Notes: generated by a model from the sequence alone, not told the origin. Positions 12,027 to 22,883 are shown, counted from the first letter of the stretch. The stretch: DNA of 64,000 nucleotides from Scheffersomyces stipitis CBS 6054 (GCF_000209165.1 NC_009044.1:186001-250000), one strand, 5' to 3'. A program made the numbers and translations.

Positions 12027-12989
12027 TCAGCTCTGTATGATGTCGACAAAATCTCCAAGCGAGCGAATTACGTACAGAGGAATCATGCTTTCACCCTCGT
12101 CGTAGTGGTTTGGGTTTTGTAAAAACTGGTGCAAGTACTCTGGCGTAGTTCCTCCAGTAAGCACCAAAAGCGACCCACAGCCTTCACCAAGCTGACCGTC
12201 ATTGCCAAACTTGATATCTGTGTATAACGTGTCACCTACCATAAGAGTTCTCAGTCGATCAAAACCATTTTTAGCGAGTATAGCTTCCAAAAATACTTTA
12301 CTTGGCTTACCGACATTGATGAAGTCCCTATCGGCTGTATATTGCATGTAGTTAACGACACTGCCTCCGGCGGGCAAGATGAGTCCATTGGGACCCGGAT
12401 AGGAACGGTCGATGTTACAGCCGATAAACGGGATGGTCTTATTCTTCCAAAGCAAATACTGGAGCGTCAGAGCGATACGCATATAGTTAAACTCTTTGGT
12501 AGAACCTACAACCACAGCTTGAACCTCAGGGTCTACAGTTAGAAATTCATGGTCAGCACGAAATGCCTGGTTCAAACGAGCATCTGTGCCACCAACAGGT
12601 ATATATCCAGCTTCCTCGAGCTCATCTTCGATTCCAGAATCGCCTAAAACCCAAATTTTGGATTTTTTTGGCACTTGAAGATCACTTTCCAAAGCTTGGA
12701 CAGCGGCATAGCAAGTAGGGAAAATATGATCTTTGGTGACTCCTTGGATGCCAAGCGAGGAAAATTTGGCTAAGTACTCTTGACGCGACTTGGAGGAGTT
12801 GTTCGTAACAAAGGCGAACTTCTTGCCGTTTTTCTTCAAGAATTCTAAGGTATCTTTGACTCCTTCTATGATTTTTTCATCGAGCCAGATCACGCCGTCA
12901 CAGTCAAATAAAAAATTGTCGTATTTTTCAAGAAGTGCCTCAGCATGCTCTCGTCTATGAATCAACAACGGGTTCTTTTTTACAGTCAT
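12027..12989 (-). CDS. PHO13: HAD-superfamily phosphatase Pho13 (p-nitrophenyl/phosphoglycolate phosphatase type)
   Basis: 320 residues. HAD motif I is FLFDCDGVIW with Asp29 (nucleophile) and Asp31; motif II is FVTNNSSKSR; motif III/IV is LMVGDTLYTDIKFG. The layout with a C2 cap between motifs II and III is that of the PGP/Pho13 family. These enzymes remove damaged side-product metabolites such as 2-phosphoglycolate and 4-phosphoerythronate. Cap-domain residues VVVGSTKEFNYMRIALTLQYL agree with S. cerevisiae Pho13, where one position is encoded by CTG here. No targeting signal, so cytosolic. A CACGTG element lies 98 bp upstream of the start. Confidence 0.92.
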   Translation of the reverse strand: MTVKKNPLLIHRREHAEALLEKYDNFLFDCDGVIWLDEKIIEGVKDTLEFLKKNGKKFAFVTNNSSKSRQEYLAKFSSLGIQGVTKDHIFPTCYAAVQALESDLQVPKKSKIWVLGDSGIEDELEEAGYIPVGGTDARLNQAFRADHEFLTVDPEVQAVVVGSTKEFNYMRIALTLQYLLWKNKTIPFIGCNIDRSYPGPNGLILPAGGSVVNYMQYTADRDFINVGKPSKVFLEAILAKNGFDRLRTLMVGDTLYTDIKFGNDGQLGEGCGSLLVLTGGTTPEYLHQFLQNPNHYDEGESMIPLYVIRSLGDFVDIIQS

Positions 12990-13086
12990 TTTGTTCGTAG
13001 CTAGTGTTTTGGGAAGAGTTCCTAAATAAGAGCAGTTAGCAATTCCGATACTGATTCTGATATTTCCGATCGTTTTCTAGTTCGAT

Positions 13087-13092
13087 CACGTG
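13087..13092. promoter_or_regulatory. CACGTG E-box upstream of PHO13
   Basis: Sequence ATCACGTGAC, about 100 bp before the PHO13 ATG at 12989. CACGTG is bound by Cbf1 or Pho4 type bHLH factors; which one acts here cannot be told from the site. Confidence 0.45.
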
Positions 13093-13281
13093 ACATAATT
13101 GATACATTAAGTAGAAGAAGCTCTTAGCAAGAACGGAAACTAATACGGAATCAAGTGTTTCATTCAAAATACAGACAATATAAACTTTAAGGATTCTAAT
13201 TTCATTTAAGAAAGAAAACGGTAAATGCAGTGTAAAATTTTCTCTTTTAACCTCTATAAATCTCAAACAGGCCGTGCTTTT

Positions 13282-15315
13282 TTATTTCACCTCTGGACAA
13301 ATGATATCTGGCATTCCATCCTTCTCCTCCTCAATTATGGTCTTGTTAAAGTTGGCTGGAAGGTACGTCATGTCAAAACCAGCCATTCTTCTCTTCCACC
13401 ACTTTCTCGTGGCTCTTCTGTCGACATCTTCCATGTACAATTCCTCGTCATCTTCGTCGTCGATATCGTCGTCGTCATCACCGATACCGTCACCGAACTC
13501 TCCATGAAGCTCTACATGTTTCTGGCTCTTAACTATGCCCACTTCGTATACAACTTCGTCTTTACTCTCCTCTCCGACTAGGACAGAGCTAGCCAACTGA
13601 GACAATGGCTTGGCAGCTTTCTTGACCAACTGGTAGTTACTGCCCAAGTTCAAGTCCTTCGCCACGATTTCTCTTGTTCTCTCCAAGGCCTCCACATCAG
13701 CTACACGTTGAATGCTATCATCAAGCAATTGTTTGAAGTTGGGCTGCGAGCAGATTTCGTGAAATGCTCTCATCATGGGCACAGAGTCTGCCCTGACTCG
13801 CGAATCAGAGTCAATCGTAAAAATATTTAAGTTATCGTACTGCTGGATGTAGTCAGACCTTGTCATAATCTGTCTGCTTCTCCACAAAGGCAATTCTGGC
13901 AAGTGGTGGTCTCTATAGTCAGCGTGGTTTTTGGTGGTCACATGGCCAGATTTGACTTTATGGGTGATCAAGGTGTTCATGCGCTCACGATCCATATCGA
14001 CAAACTCCTTCATCAACAACATGGCACTGACAGAGAACTTTCCTTCTTCCATGACATCGTCGTCCATGTCCGAACCCAACAATCCACACTGGTTGAGGAA
14101 CCATGTCTTTTCTCTGTCGATGATCTCATGACATGCCTTAATTATATCGGCATGTCTGGCAACATGGGTGATGTGTTGAGGTCTTCCTCCAATCAAATCA
14201 TACACCTGGTGGCAATGCTCGTTGGTCAACTGGTCTTTAGGTAAAGGAAAGTATCTGTGACGAATGAACTTTAATGCAGAAATAGTCTCAGCTCTGTTGA
14301 AATCACGCACGTTCACCACTTCTAACCTAGTTCCAAGCTTTTTCAATTTTTCGTAAACCCAGTAGTCGTCACTGTTAAAGATTATCGTCAACAAACCAGA
14401 ACCACTGAGAGACTCTGCCTTCTGTTGAAGCAATTCTAACAACTTGATTCCTTCTTCATTCTCCTTGATCAAATGGGCATTGTTGATGATCATCACCAAA
14501 GGGCGATGAATCTTGGCTACTCTCAACATTGCCAATTCTTCTAACTTACTGAAAGCTCTTTCTATATCAAGTAAAGCTGTAGTGTCACGAGGACCTCTAA
14601 TCGAGAACAAGGAACCAATGTAGTCTTCGTTGAAAGTGAAGTTCAAAGAGGCACCGAGACGAATTCTGAAGATCTCTGGATCAGCGTGGGCATCGAAGAC
14701 GGTTACATTTTCTCCTCCGACCTTTTTCATGGCTTCCAAGATCAAAGATGTCTTTCCGGTACCTTTTTCTCCTACCACTAAATAGTAACTTCCTACCTTC
14801 TTACCGGAGATGATATCGTCAAGCAACTTCTGCTGCGGTCTATCGACCCAGAAAGCATCTTCAGGCAAGTCCCCCGCGATGGCGTGGGTCTTTTTGTGCA
14901 TAGCAAGCTGAGCAGCTGGATCTCCATTTTCGAAAGCTTCGTTCATTTTTGACAATACGTGAGAAGCATAAAACTTGTGATAAGCGATCCCGGCAACACC
15001 TAGGATAGCAATGGAACTAAAGGTTATTCCCGCTGTTTCCAAACACTTCATGAGAAAACTGAAGAACTTGTCTGATTTAGACTCCTTCTCCTTCTTCTTT
15101 TTGCCATCTTCTTCACCTCCATCCTGCAATTCCTCCGCGATATTCTCAAAGATGGGATGGTTGTTGAAACTCCGCTGAAAGGTGAGGCGGGCACTCTTTC
15201 CATATGTGACCTTAGTTGCTCCAAATTTGGGTGCAAATTGTGACTTTTTCGCTGAACTCAATAAGCCTCTCGTACGAATTCTGGAACACTGCCCAGCAAA
15301 AGAACCACGCAACAT
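13282..15315 (-). CDS. Mitochondrial membrane P-loop ATPase, fungal, uncharacterised
   Basis: 677 residues from the ATG at 15315, chosen because MLRGSFAGQCSRIRTRGLL looks like a cleavable mitochondrial presequence (Arg-rich, no acids); the longer frame has no ATG. A Lys/Glu-rich linker (71-83) precedes one membrane helix at about 94-112 (AGITFSSIAILGVAGIAYHK). Walker A is GEKGTGKTS (182-190). The Walker B strand LVMIINNAH (273-281) carries Asn-Asn where Asp-Asp/Glu is usual. A winged-helix-like middle (residues 340-500) and an acidic tail with GDDDDDIDDEDDEE follow. I recognise the ATPase fold and the likely inner-membrane location but not a named gene. It may belong to the STAND/ORC-like AAA group. 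Confidence 0.8.
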   Translation of the reverse strand: MLRGSFAGQCSRIRTRGLLSSAKKSQFAPKFGATKVTYGKSARLTFQRSFNNHPIFENIAEELQDGGEEDGKKKKEKESKSDKFFSFLMKCLETAGITFSSIAILGVAGIAYHKFYASHVLSKMNEAFENGDPAAQLAMHKKTHAIAGDLPEDAFWVDRPQQKLLDDIISGKKVGSYYLVVGEKGTGKTSLILEAMKKVGGENVTVFDAHADPEIFRIRLGASLNFTFNEDYIGSLFSIRGPRDTTALLDIERAFSKLEELAMLRVAKIHRPLVMIINNAHLIKENEEGIKLLELLQQKAESLSGSGLLTIIFNSDDYWVYEKLKKLGTRLEVVNVRDFNRAETISALKFIRHRYFPLPKDQLTNEHCHQVYDLIGGRPQHITHVARHADIIKACHEIIDREKTWFLNQCGLLGSDMDDDVMEEGKFSVSAMLLMKEFVDMDRERMNTLITHKVKSGHVTTKNHADYRDHHLPELPLWRSRQIMTRSDYIQQYDNLNIFTIDSDSRVRADSVPMMRAFHEICSQPNFKQLLDDSIQRVADVEALERTREIVAKDLNLGSNYQLVKKAAKPLSQLASSVLVGEESKDEVVYEVGIVKSQKHVELHGEFGDGIGDDDDDIDDEDDEELYMEDVDRRATRKWWKRRMAGFDMTYLPANFNKTIIEEEKDGMPDIICPEVK

Positions 15316-15944
15316 ATCGAAGGGCTGTTTTTTGTCAATTGGAACGTCCAACTGCTACCTGCGATGATCTCTTCTTTTGAACAAACTAAATTGCACAGAA
15401 AATGGCTTTGTAGTTGTCAAATCAGCCTGGCAGTGAAGTAAATCGACGTTCGAGACAAGAAATTCCAGTCCGGATTGGGACAGGTGTTGAAGCCAGCCGC
15501 ACCGTATCCCAAAAAAAGGACACGCTCCAAGCTGCAAGCTAAAAAACTCAAACAAGCGCAATTGAGAAAAGTTGCTCGAATTGGAAAGTTGTGGGATAAT
15601 AATTAGGGGATGACTTCAAGTAGCAATAGGACAGGTGTTCGTTCTTAAACAACAACCGAACTCCTCTCATATGAATCAGGGGGGTGACAGACGAGAGACA
15701 TTTTTCAGTTTAGATTTTTAATATATGTACGTATATTTTCTCTTGAAATTTTATGGACTTTTTTCTTGTCTCTATACGACTTTTTCCATTGTGTGTTTGC
15801 AGAGTACTTCGTACAGCGTGCGTTCTTTGATGTGCGTCGATGCTGTACGTGTCACCAGGATCAAACTACAAGATATAACTACTTCATTGCGAAAGTCTAA
15901 TTGGCTGTAGGATTAGTTCAGTGAAATAACCACAAAGCAATTAC
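15316..15944. other. Promoter side of the mitochondrial ATPase gene
   Basis: No gene recognised. Short frames lack ATG starts or conserved features. Confidence 0.4.
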
Positions 15945-16780
15945 TCATTGCTTGGCTCTCACTGGCTTCGTAAAATCTCTGATTTGGAATTGGCCAAGAT
16001 CTGTGTCTAACAATGAAAATCGAAATCGCCACCAAATGGGGAATGAGTCAGAAAATACCATGCTGCCGCATGAGCCTTGCATCAGAGAGAGCATCTCAGC
16101 ACTCGGAGTAAACTTCGGATCGTCCGACAACAATACCTGCTCGCGCAAAATGTGGTGTAAATGAAGCAGCACACTCACATCTAAATTTCTGGTGTCTGCA
16201 TGGCCAAAATTTCACCAGCTAAGAATAGAAATCTGGTTTAAATCAGGAACAGATCTTTGCAAACAAAACTCCCGGTTTCGAGAATCTGAGCCATTCGTTG
16301 ATGATACCAGGTCTGCCAATGGCTGCCCAGGTGAAGAACAGCTAAATGTCGTGAACTCTATCATTCTACCAGATGACGTCGTGTCCAACGTCTTAACATC
16401 GGGTAAACTGGAAGCTTCGGTTGCATTCACCAGAACGGTCTTTGCCGATAATTGTCGGATTCTTGATTAGTCTCGGTAATATCCGAGAATGTGTGATCTA
16501 GTGGCGGCTCGGTAAGATTAGTGTCTGAAAGTGTCTGCCGACTCTTTTCCTGTCGTTGTAGTTCGAGCTGTGCTTGCAACATCATCTCGACTGTCCGTAT
16601 ATGAGCCTCGGAATGGATTCGATGCTGTTGGAGTCTTTTGTAGTTGGGAGATTCGAAAAATGTCGGATTTTTTTCCGAATCAAAAGACGATTGTGATTGG
16701 CTGGACCACTCGTAGTCAGAACTGTCATCGTCGCTAATTGTCCGCTTGCGACTGCCAGCGTTGGCAGGAGACGAATTCAT
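15945..16780 (-). pseudogene. Probable decayed protein gene (one frameshift, one in-frame stop)
   Basis: Three minus-strand reading segments follow one another. The first has an ATG at 16780 and runs 117 codons with a normal-looking composition, including a charged helix KRLQQHRIHSEAHIRTVEMM. It ends in TGA at 16427-16429. A second segment, open from about 16455 in a different frame, runs to a TGA at 16212-16214. The same frame then stays open to 15945, encoding ILREQVLLSDDPKFTPSAEM and a Trp/Phe-rich end. Three protein-like segments in series on one strand, broken by one shift and one stop, look like a single gene in decay. No intron consensus (GTATGT, CTAAC) fits the breaks. I do not recognise the family. 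A sequencing error is the main alternative. Confidence 0.45.
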
Positions 16781-17178
16781 GACGCGTCTAGTTGAATTTG
16801 GCGTATTTGTAGTCTGGAAATTTGGCGATGTTAGTGAGCACGCTAATTCAGAAAAAGTCAGCTTTCACTTCACGAAAACGGTTCAAATTGACACAGAAGT
16901 TTATAGCGATGGTACGAGAACCAACCTGCTGACTATGGAGACCGACAAACTGCTGTCGATGGAATGAGATGCTGCTCTTAGAGAAAAGAGTATGGGGAAA
17001 TCAAACGCATTTTCAATTCGTAAATAAATCTTTTGTGTGCCGCACTGAAAAATTCAAATTCAGATTTAGCGATGCTTGAAAAGTGTAGAGTTCATTTTGA
17101 AAGAATTCTTGAAGACAACAAAAGGGCAGACGTTTCCTAATTTCAAGCTGCTAACATTGGAGACTAGATTCATATTCG
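16781..17178. other. POP7 promoter region
   Basis: About 400 bp. TGAAAAATTC at 17046-17055 resembles an RRPE box and GCGATGCTTG at 17069-17078 carries the GCGATG core of a PAC box, about 100-130 bp before the POP7 ATG. This pairing is typical for RNA-processing and ribosome-biogenesis genes. Inference only. Confidence 0.4.
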
Positions 17179-17631
17179 ATGTCTTTAAAGTCGGCGAAAA
17201 CGAGTCGAATAAATGGAAAGCATATCAAACATAGTGCGAACAGCACTATTCCGCTGAACATAGACAAGGAAACAACTTTCTTGGTCAAAACAAAGACACC
17301 TTATGTATCAGCAGTCAAGCAGATCCAGCGCATTCTCGATAAGTTCAACAAAAAGGTGAATAAAAAGCGTAAATTTCAAGGTGGAGAGTACAAGAAATTG
17401 AACTATATAACTGTGAAAGGTATGGGGAAAGCTATCGAGAAGACATTATCGCTCGGAACTCACTTCCAGAGCAATTATCCAGTGGAAGTGCTAACGGGAA
17501 GCGTTGAAGTTTTGGACGAATTCCGGGTGAATGAAGCATCTGACAGCGAAGATGAAGATGAAGAAAAGACTTTGTATCAGAAACGAATGGTTAGTTATGT
17601 TGAATTGAGAATAAGAATCAGAAGAGATTAA
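17179..17631 (+). CDS. POP7: RNase P / RNase MRP protein subunit Pop7 (Alba fold)
   Basis: 150 residues against 140 in S. cerevisiae. Pop7 pairs with Pop6 and binds the P3 stem of the RNase P and MRP RNAs, which mature tRNA 5' ends and rRNA. Diagnostic segments are FLVKTKTPYVSAVKQIQRIL, VKGMGKAIEKTLSLGTHFQ (the Alba RNA-binding core) and the C-terminal KRMVSYVELRIR. Yeast Pop7 has the close counterparts FVKSTTPYVSALKRI, LGMGKAVEKTLALGCHF and KRAVSGVELRI. An acidic loop SDSEDEDEEK precedes the C terminus, as in yeast. The Lys-rich loop NKKVNKKRKFQGGEY inserted after the first helix is longer than in S. cerevisiae. Confidence 0.92.
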   Translation: MSLKSAKTSRINGKHIKHSANSTIPLNIDKETTFLVKTKTPYVSAVKQIQRILDKFNKKVNKKRKFQGGEYKKLNYITVKGMGKAIEKTLSLGTHFQSNYPVEVLTGSVEVLDEFRVNEASDSEDEDEEKTLYQKRMVSYVELRIRIRRD

Positions 17632-18111
17632 ACATGGAAGATAAGAAAATAGGAGGAAACATGAACTAACAAAACACTTACAATATCGTTGGAGATTCAA
17701 TATGGAGATTTCAAATGGTATTTATGATGCAAAGAGACTTATCAACAGACACACAGAGTCCATTAACGACAATTCGCGGAATTAAATGGCAGGAGACAGA
17801 GTCAGTAAAACCTTGGGCATTGCCAGACAGTTGGAAAAATTGGGATAAACTGATTGCAAGGCCATCCAGATTCATTGTCGTCGTAATTTTAACGAGATTA
17901 TCTAAGTTAGTTCATGATTCATTAATGTATGTACGGTTTATGGAATAAATATGGGGAACTACCAGTCTATAAAGCGAAAAAGTGTTTAAGTAGTTCCACT
18001 GACTACAGTAGAGAGCATGGTAAAGTATCACCAAGGCAAATTCATCTAACATGTCTTGCTTGGAGAGTTTCCACTTCTATCTCTTCTGCGTTTCCTCTGC
18101 TATTTCGGCTC
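17632..18111. other. Convergent intergenic region
   Basis: 480 bp, AT-rich, no gene recognised. Confidence 0.4.
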
Positions 18112-18738
18112 TCAATAATCATCCTTCTTTTCTATCTCGTCCAATCTCTGCTTTATGTGCAACAAGTCGATTACATGTCTCTCCAACTTTGCACTTTTCT
18201 TTACCTTTCTTCCGCTTTGATCCCATGCCGCTTTGGCTTCTTCTTCATCTTCTATGCCAAATACTGCTTGTGCCAAACTTATCAACTGTCTGCATCGCAA
18301 GTAGTCCTGTTTGAAATATGCCTTTTCTACCGCTTGCAAAAGTCTGACACGGTCACTCTTGCTGCTGTTCTGAAAATCGGAGGGCTGTAAATCGTCATAG
18401 AGCCAATCTTCAGTATTTATTCGGGGCCCACTCTGTCTGTAAGATGCAAGTTGTTCCTTGTATTGTTCGTCCGTCTGTGGCTTTCTCTTTTTGGCCCGTG
18501 CCGAAACCGTCACTTCTGAGCTAGTAGGAATGTCGTCATCAGACGGTTTGTCCTCTGAAGACTGACTCCTGTCTGGTGCTTGTTCTCGAGATTGCTCTGG
18601 TTCTTCATTTCTTAAATCTTCATTTGGTGTCTGACTGTTCTTGTCGCCCAGATAGGAATCTGAAACTACGAGCACGCCCTCGTTGACGTCATCGTGTTCC
18701 ACTGTGACCACCTCGTCTGCAACCAGATTTCCTTTCAT
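18112..18738 (-). CDS. Conserved-looking hypothetical protein, acidic N terminus, helical C terminus
   Basis: 208 residues from the ATG at 18738 (MKGNLVADEVVTVEH). The frame is open upstream, but that part overlaps promoter-like sequence. The N-terminal half is acidic and Ser/Glu-rich. A basic patch ARAKKRKPQ could be a nuclear signal. The C-terminal half is charged and helical: EDWLYDDLQPSDFQNSSKSD, then VRLLQAVEKAYFKQDYLRCR (a TPR-like helix pair) and a coiled-coil end KQRLDEIEKKDDY. The composition and sharp domain structure argue for a real gene. I do not recognise the family. It lies at the edge of the 4.1 kb gene-free region, divergent from the zinc-cluster gene. Confidence 0.7.
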   Translation of the reverse strand: MKGNLVADEVVTVEHDDVNEGVLVVSDSYLGDKNSQTPNEDLRNEEPEQSREQAPDRSQSSEDKPSDDDIPTSSEVTVSARAKKRKPQTDEQYKEQLASYRQSGPRINTEDWLYDDLQPSDFQNSSKSDRVRLLQAVEKAYFKQDYLRCRQLISLAQAVFGIEDEEEAKAAWDQSGRKVKKSAKLERHVIDLLHIKQRLDEIEKKDDY

Positions 18739-21700
18739 GGCTAAGGCATAACTGTGAATAGATAACCGGTGAAATATTTTATTAAGGTTTAAGAATTCTA
18801 CGCAGCTATGTGATGCGCAGCCATCGTAAAAATGATCACGTGCACACATAAATGGCCGGTTTTTTGTGCCGACTTGCATCTACATAGCGGAACTGACAAA
18901 AAATAGATGCAGGGTATGTGTCTGTCGCGTGCCGGAATGCACGTGCCGTTTCACTTTCGCAGTTGAAATTGGAGAGAAGAGGTGTGCAGCCGGCACTAAA
19001 ATATGTCCCACACAATGAAGGCTGAATCGGGACACGTCATACTACCGGAAACTGAGGCGTGTGTATCGTTTTTGTAATTGTGATTGTAATCTGGAGTCGT
19101 CTTCAGGCTATTCGTTATTCCGGGGGTGCGAGGTAATGGTGGAAGAGAAAAATCGGTGACTAAAACGAGTATAATATTTTATGTACCATGTACAACAACT
19201 TCGCCATTGAAGACACAACCGACACAGATTACGAGGGCTGTATGTAGGAGAGAAGGAAGCAGACGTGCCAGTCAGAGTATATGAAATGTACGGCGAGCAT
19301 ACGACTCTAGACGACATTATACGATGCGCTACAAGCAACGTAGTGCTGAGTTTGGCTTGTGAAGCGGTGTGATTGGCTGGCGGTTCCTGACCTGTCTGTC
19401 ACGAGTCAGTGGTCACTCTGACATTTTTGCTCGTAGCCATTCTTGGAAGACACAGGCACCCATATCTGGGTGGGTATTGTCTGGAAGTCACCGCACATCG
19501 TAGTTGCCATAATTGCGCGGTAGAGCTACAGTATGTCGCGTGTCGCAAATGCACATAGCCACGATGCAGAAAGCTTAGTCTTATTATTTGCTGTCATTGT
19601 CGTATCGTCCTGCCGTTGTAAGACAGACACAGTCGTGTGGGACAGATTTACGTACGGCGGGGCTCAAAGAGGGATTCCAAATCGTAAATGGCGCTCTTTT
19701 CGAGTCGACATGAATTGCCGACAGTAGACATTCGCAAAAAGACCGCCAGACACAAGATTGTCCAAAACTGACAGCATTGCATTGATGCTGCCGTTGTCTG
19801 CTGCTGCGGTTGTTTCGACAATTACTTGACTTGTGGCGCCTAGAAATTCTTAGTGCTGTCTGCTGATTGCGCTTTTGTGGGTCCATACATCATACGAAAG
19901 ACAAAGAAGTGGTGAGGATCTGTGTCTGCCAGATTGAGGATCTGAGCCAAAGCAATGGAATTGCCGTCGAAGAATAGGAGTCCAATGTAACAACAAGGCA
20001 CCAGACAATACGGAAATGCCCAAGAATCCACAACCAAGATTTGGATTTTAGGTATTTTTTTCATTGTGATGACGATTATTATCTACAAACAAAAGAATCA
20101 GATAATAATCTGATATCTGATGTTGTTATTATTATGCTTAATATCAAACATCATTAATATTTTTTAATGCATGTATTGTAAAGATTTATGCACAATTACG
20201 TGTATTCATCTACTCTTAATTACTGCGGTACTGATGCACACCTCGCAAACCCATTCGCCCATTTGCTCAGGGGGACTTGGACTAACATATATTATTAAGG
20301 CTTCAACTAATGTATGGAAAATGGCTGCAACCTCTTACAAGGAACGAACAAACCTAGGAGTGGTTCGTTTGTTTCCTCGATGAGAAGCTCGAGGGCCCGC
20401 AACCAGTCAGCCCATCACATGGGAAACTCGACAGAGTCGATGAATTTTGCAAGTGCGCTTCGGCGAGGTCCGGGCTCTTTCGCAAAACACGAAGCTCAGT
20501 ATCGTATATCTCGGTCACTAATCGAAAGTTCGCCCAACCGAAACGAAATGTAGCATTCGCCTGAGACAATGGACAGTTTGGTATTCGATAGCAGATCTCG
20601 AGTATGAGCGTTGCCCCTGAGGAATGAGCTGATTCGGAACAGTCCATAAAGTTGACTAGGCTCAAAACAGTCCGAGAAATAGCACGAATACCGCAGATCT
20701 TTGGGCTAAATTAGGTGATTTTGTTCCATGAGTCGCGGAATGCTTATCTTCGTCTTCGGTGCTCTCATGGTGCAATTGTGAGCTTTGTACAGCCCCCATC
20801 AGGTGAAATGCCAGGTAGTTATTGTTGGCCTGGTTTAAGATGTATTGTAGAAACTTAACTTAAACTTGGTGGAAGACGCAACCTGCACCAAGGATGCGTC
20901 GCAGCACTCAAAGATGTCGATGTGGGTCCCCGCATTATGTTAGTCTGCATGTAAGCCGGCAGGAAGCGGTATTTGCGAATATTATCCTGGCGATAGATGG
21001 TACCTGTATTTTTTTTCTCCCTGTTTGTTTAATTGATTGTAATGGAAAAAGTGTCTGTTGTGTCAAGGAAGCGAGAGATAGTGGGTGCTGTCTGTAAGGG
21101 GATGGTATGGCATTGTGGAAAAGTGTCTGCCTAGCCATTGTGAGACGCGCCAGTGGTGGCTGTGGTTGCCGATCCGGTGGCCGAAGCTCGAGAGGCTATG
21201 GATTTGTAACCTGAAATTTTGCACCATTTTCAGTGGGACGATGGTCGTTCACATTTGCATCTACTGCTAACAATTATTTGATCGCAATCGTCATGATGCG
21301 AATGAATTTTTTATTGGGGTGTTCTGCAGGTCAGTAATTTGCTCGGAATTATCTGCGAGTTTTATTTTTTATTGGTATTTTTTAGTCTGGGCCGACATTT
21401 GTCACACCCTATTGATCGATTTTTGTCTGTTCTCATCTGTTGTCTCCTCTCAACCATCACCTATACAAATCGGACTTGTTGTATATATATAAAATCAATA
21501 GATGTAGCAAGGAGTAGAAAACCTACAAATTCACTTCTCCAGTATTGACCATCAGACATTCTTCACGCTTCGCCCTGCGCCGAGCCGTTTATCCCACACC
21601 AGTCAGACAGACAAATTATCGAGGGGCCCCCACCTACCGATGGACCCCAAGCTGCACTAACAGAACAGCAGTCATTACAGATAAACGTCATAGGTCGGAC

Positions 21701-22883
21701 AGCTACAAAAAATAACTGGACGGCCACTCCCATATCCGACTTCACAACAAGCGCAAGGGTACACCACCTCCACGCTGACACCACTGCCCATTACCGGGGG
21801 TTCCTACACTGACGAGCTCGCCAGACACAATCTGTAATCTGATTGTGCGGACAGACCTGAAGTAAGAGTCGAAGTCAGCCAGAGCCAAATTCTTGTGGTG
21901 GCGACTCCAACCTTCCATACAGAGCAAGTATCCTAGCACGGCCTGCCCGAAAGCTGAACAACTCGTAGAACCCGTTTCCACAGACAAGCAGAACATAAGA
22001 GGACACCCGGCAGACGAGTGTAAAATATAGATTCACCCTTTATCCACGCCTTTTGTACTTTCTTACCAGACAAGGTTTCTAACGTGGGAAAGACACTTCA
22101 TAATTCCACCAGAGCCATACCCCAAAGCAATACTCCATCGCAGACATAGCGGTCGTATAGTAACTTTAGACAGTCACTTGGATAGCAGTAACACGCAATT
22201 AACGCAACCAGCGCAACTAACGTCTTTCCGAGATCAGATCTGTGAATCACTCCTCGTCCTTGAAGACAAAACAGACTTTAAGCTATTGAAGACGGTTAGA
22301 TAAAAATCGAAGATTTCGCTCGAGCATTACGTCATCGCTATATCATCGATAATTTTTTGAATAATCGTATCACCTGAAACCGTTTAAGTCGTTAAAGTAA
22401 TTTGACCCGGCTCATCTACTAAAGTTCTGTCATATCTATTCGCTTAGACTAATAAGCACTAAGTAGTATTCCATCACATACCTGATACGAAAACTAAATT
22501 TCCAAAGAATTCTTCCATTAGAATTACAGAATAATCTGCTGAAACAATTACATCGAACAAGTTTTCAAGTTCGAATTTCTTTTGCAAAAGAGCTTTGCAA
22601 ACAATAATAGGTGCAGATTCTCCTACTTTGAAGCTTCTTGTTAGTATTTCAAGCTGTTTTTGAGTTTACGTTTCCAAACTTCACTTCAGACATTGAGGAA
22701 TTTCCAAGGTATCTTAAGCCTTCTAAATTCCGTAACTTGATTCTCGTGTTAACACAGCAGCTGTTAACATCCTAGAACACAAGATCCGCTAGCTGCGAAC
22801 CAGCAGCATTTCCGCTTCAAGCAGCGCAGATCAGCACGACCCCTTGATGTTCTCCGACACAAGTCCGCTTCTTTTCAACAAAT
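18739..22883. promoter_or_regulatory. 4.1 kb gene-free region upstream of the zinc-cluster gene, dense in TGTCTG/CAGACA
   Basis: No frame in this stretch looks like a protein, no tRNA B box was found, and no long terminal repeats were recognised. By reading I count 21 copies of TGTCTG or its complement CAGACA between 18919 and 22692. About two would be expected for a random 41% GC sequence of this length. Two CACGTG sites (18837, 18940) lie near the left gene. Long upstream regions packed with sites are typical of master-regulator genes in CTG-clade yeasts. A non-coding RNA or long 5' leader is also possible. Confidence 0.5.
20097..20114. repeat. Perfect inverted repeat ATCAGAT-AATA-ATCTGAT
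   Basis: Seven-base arms around a 4-base centre, followed at once by another ATCTGAT, in an AT-rich patch (20070-20170) inside the gene-free region. It may be a dimer binding site or chance. Confidence 0.5.

Noticed and set aside
19584..20665. Frames of about 100 codons in the gene-free region
   Set aside because: They overlap each other on both strands, have random composition and no recognisable motif.
18739..22883. Centromere as explanation of the 4.1 kb gene-free region
   Set aside because: No AT trough, long inverted repeat or retrotransposon cluster is seen; dense short motifs fit a promoter better. Not excluded without chromatin data.
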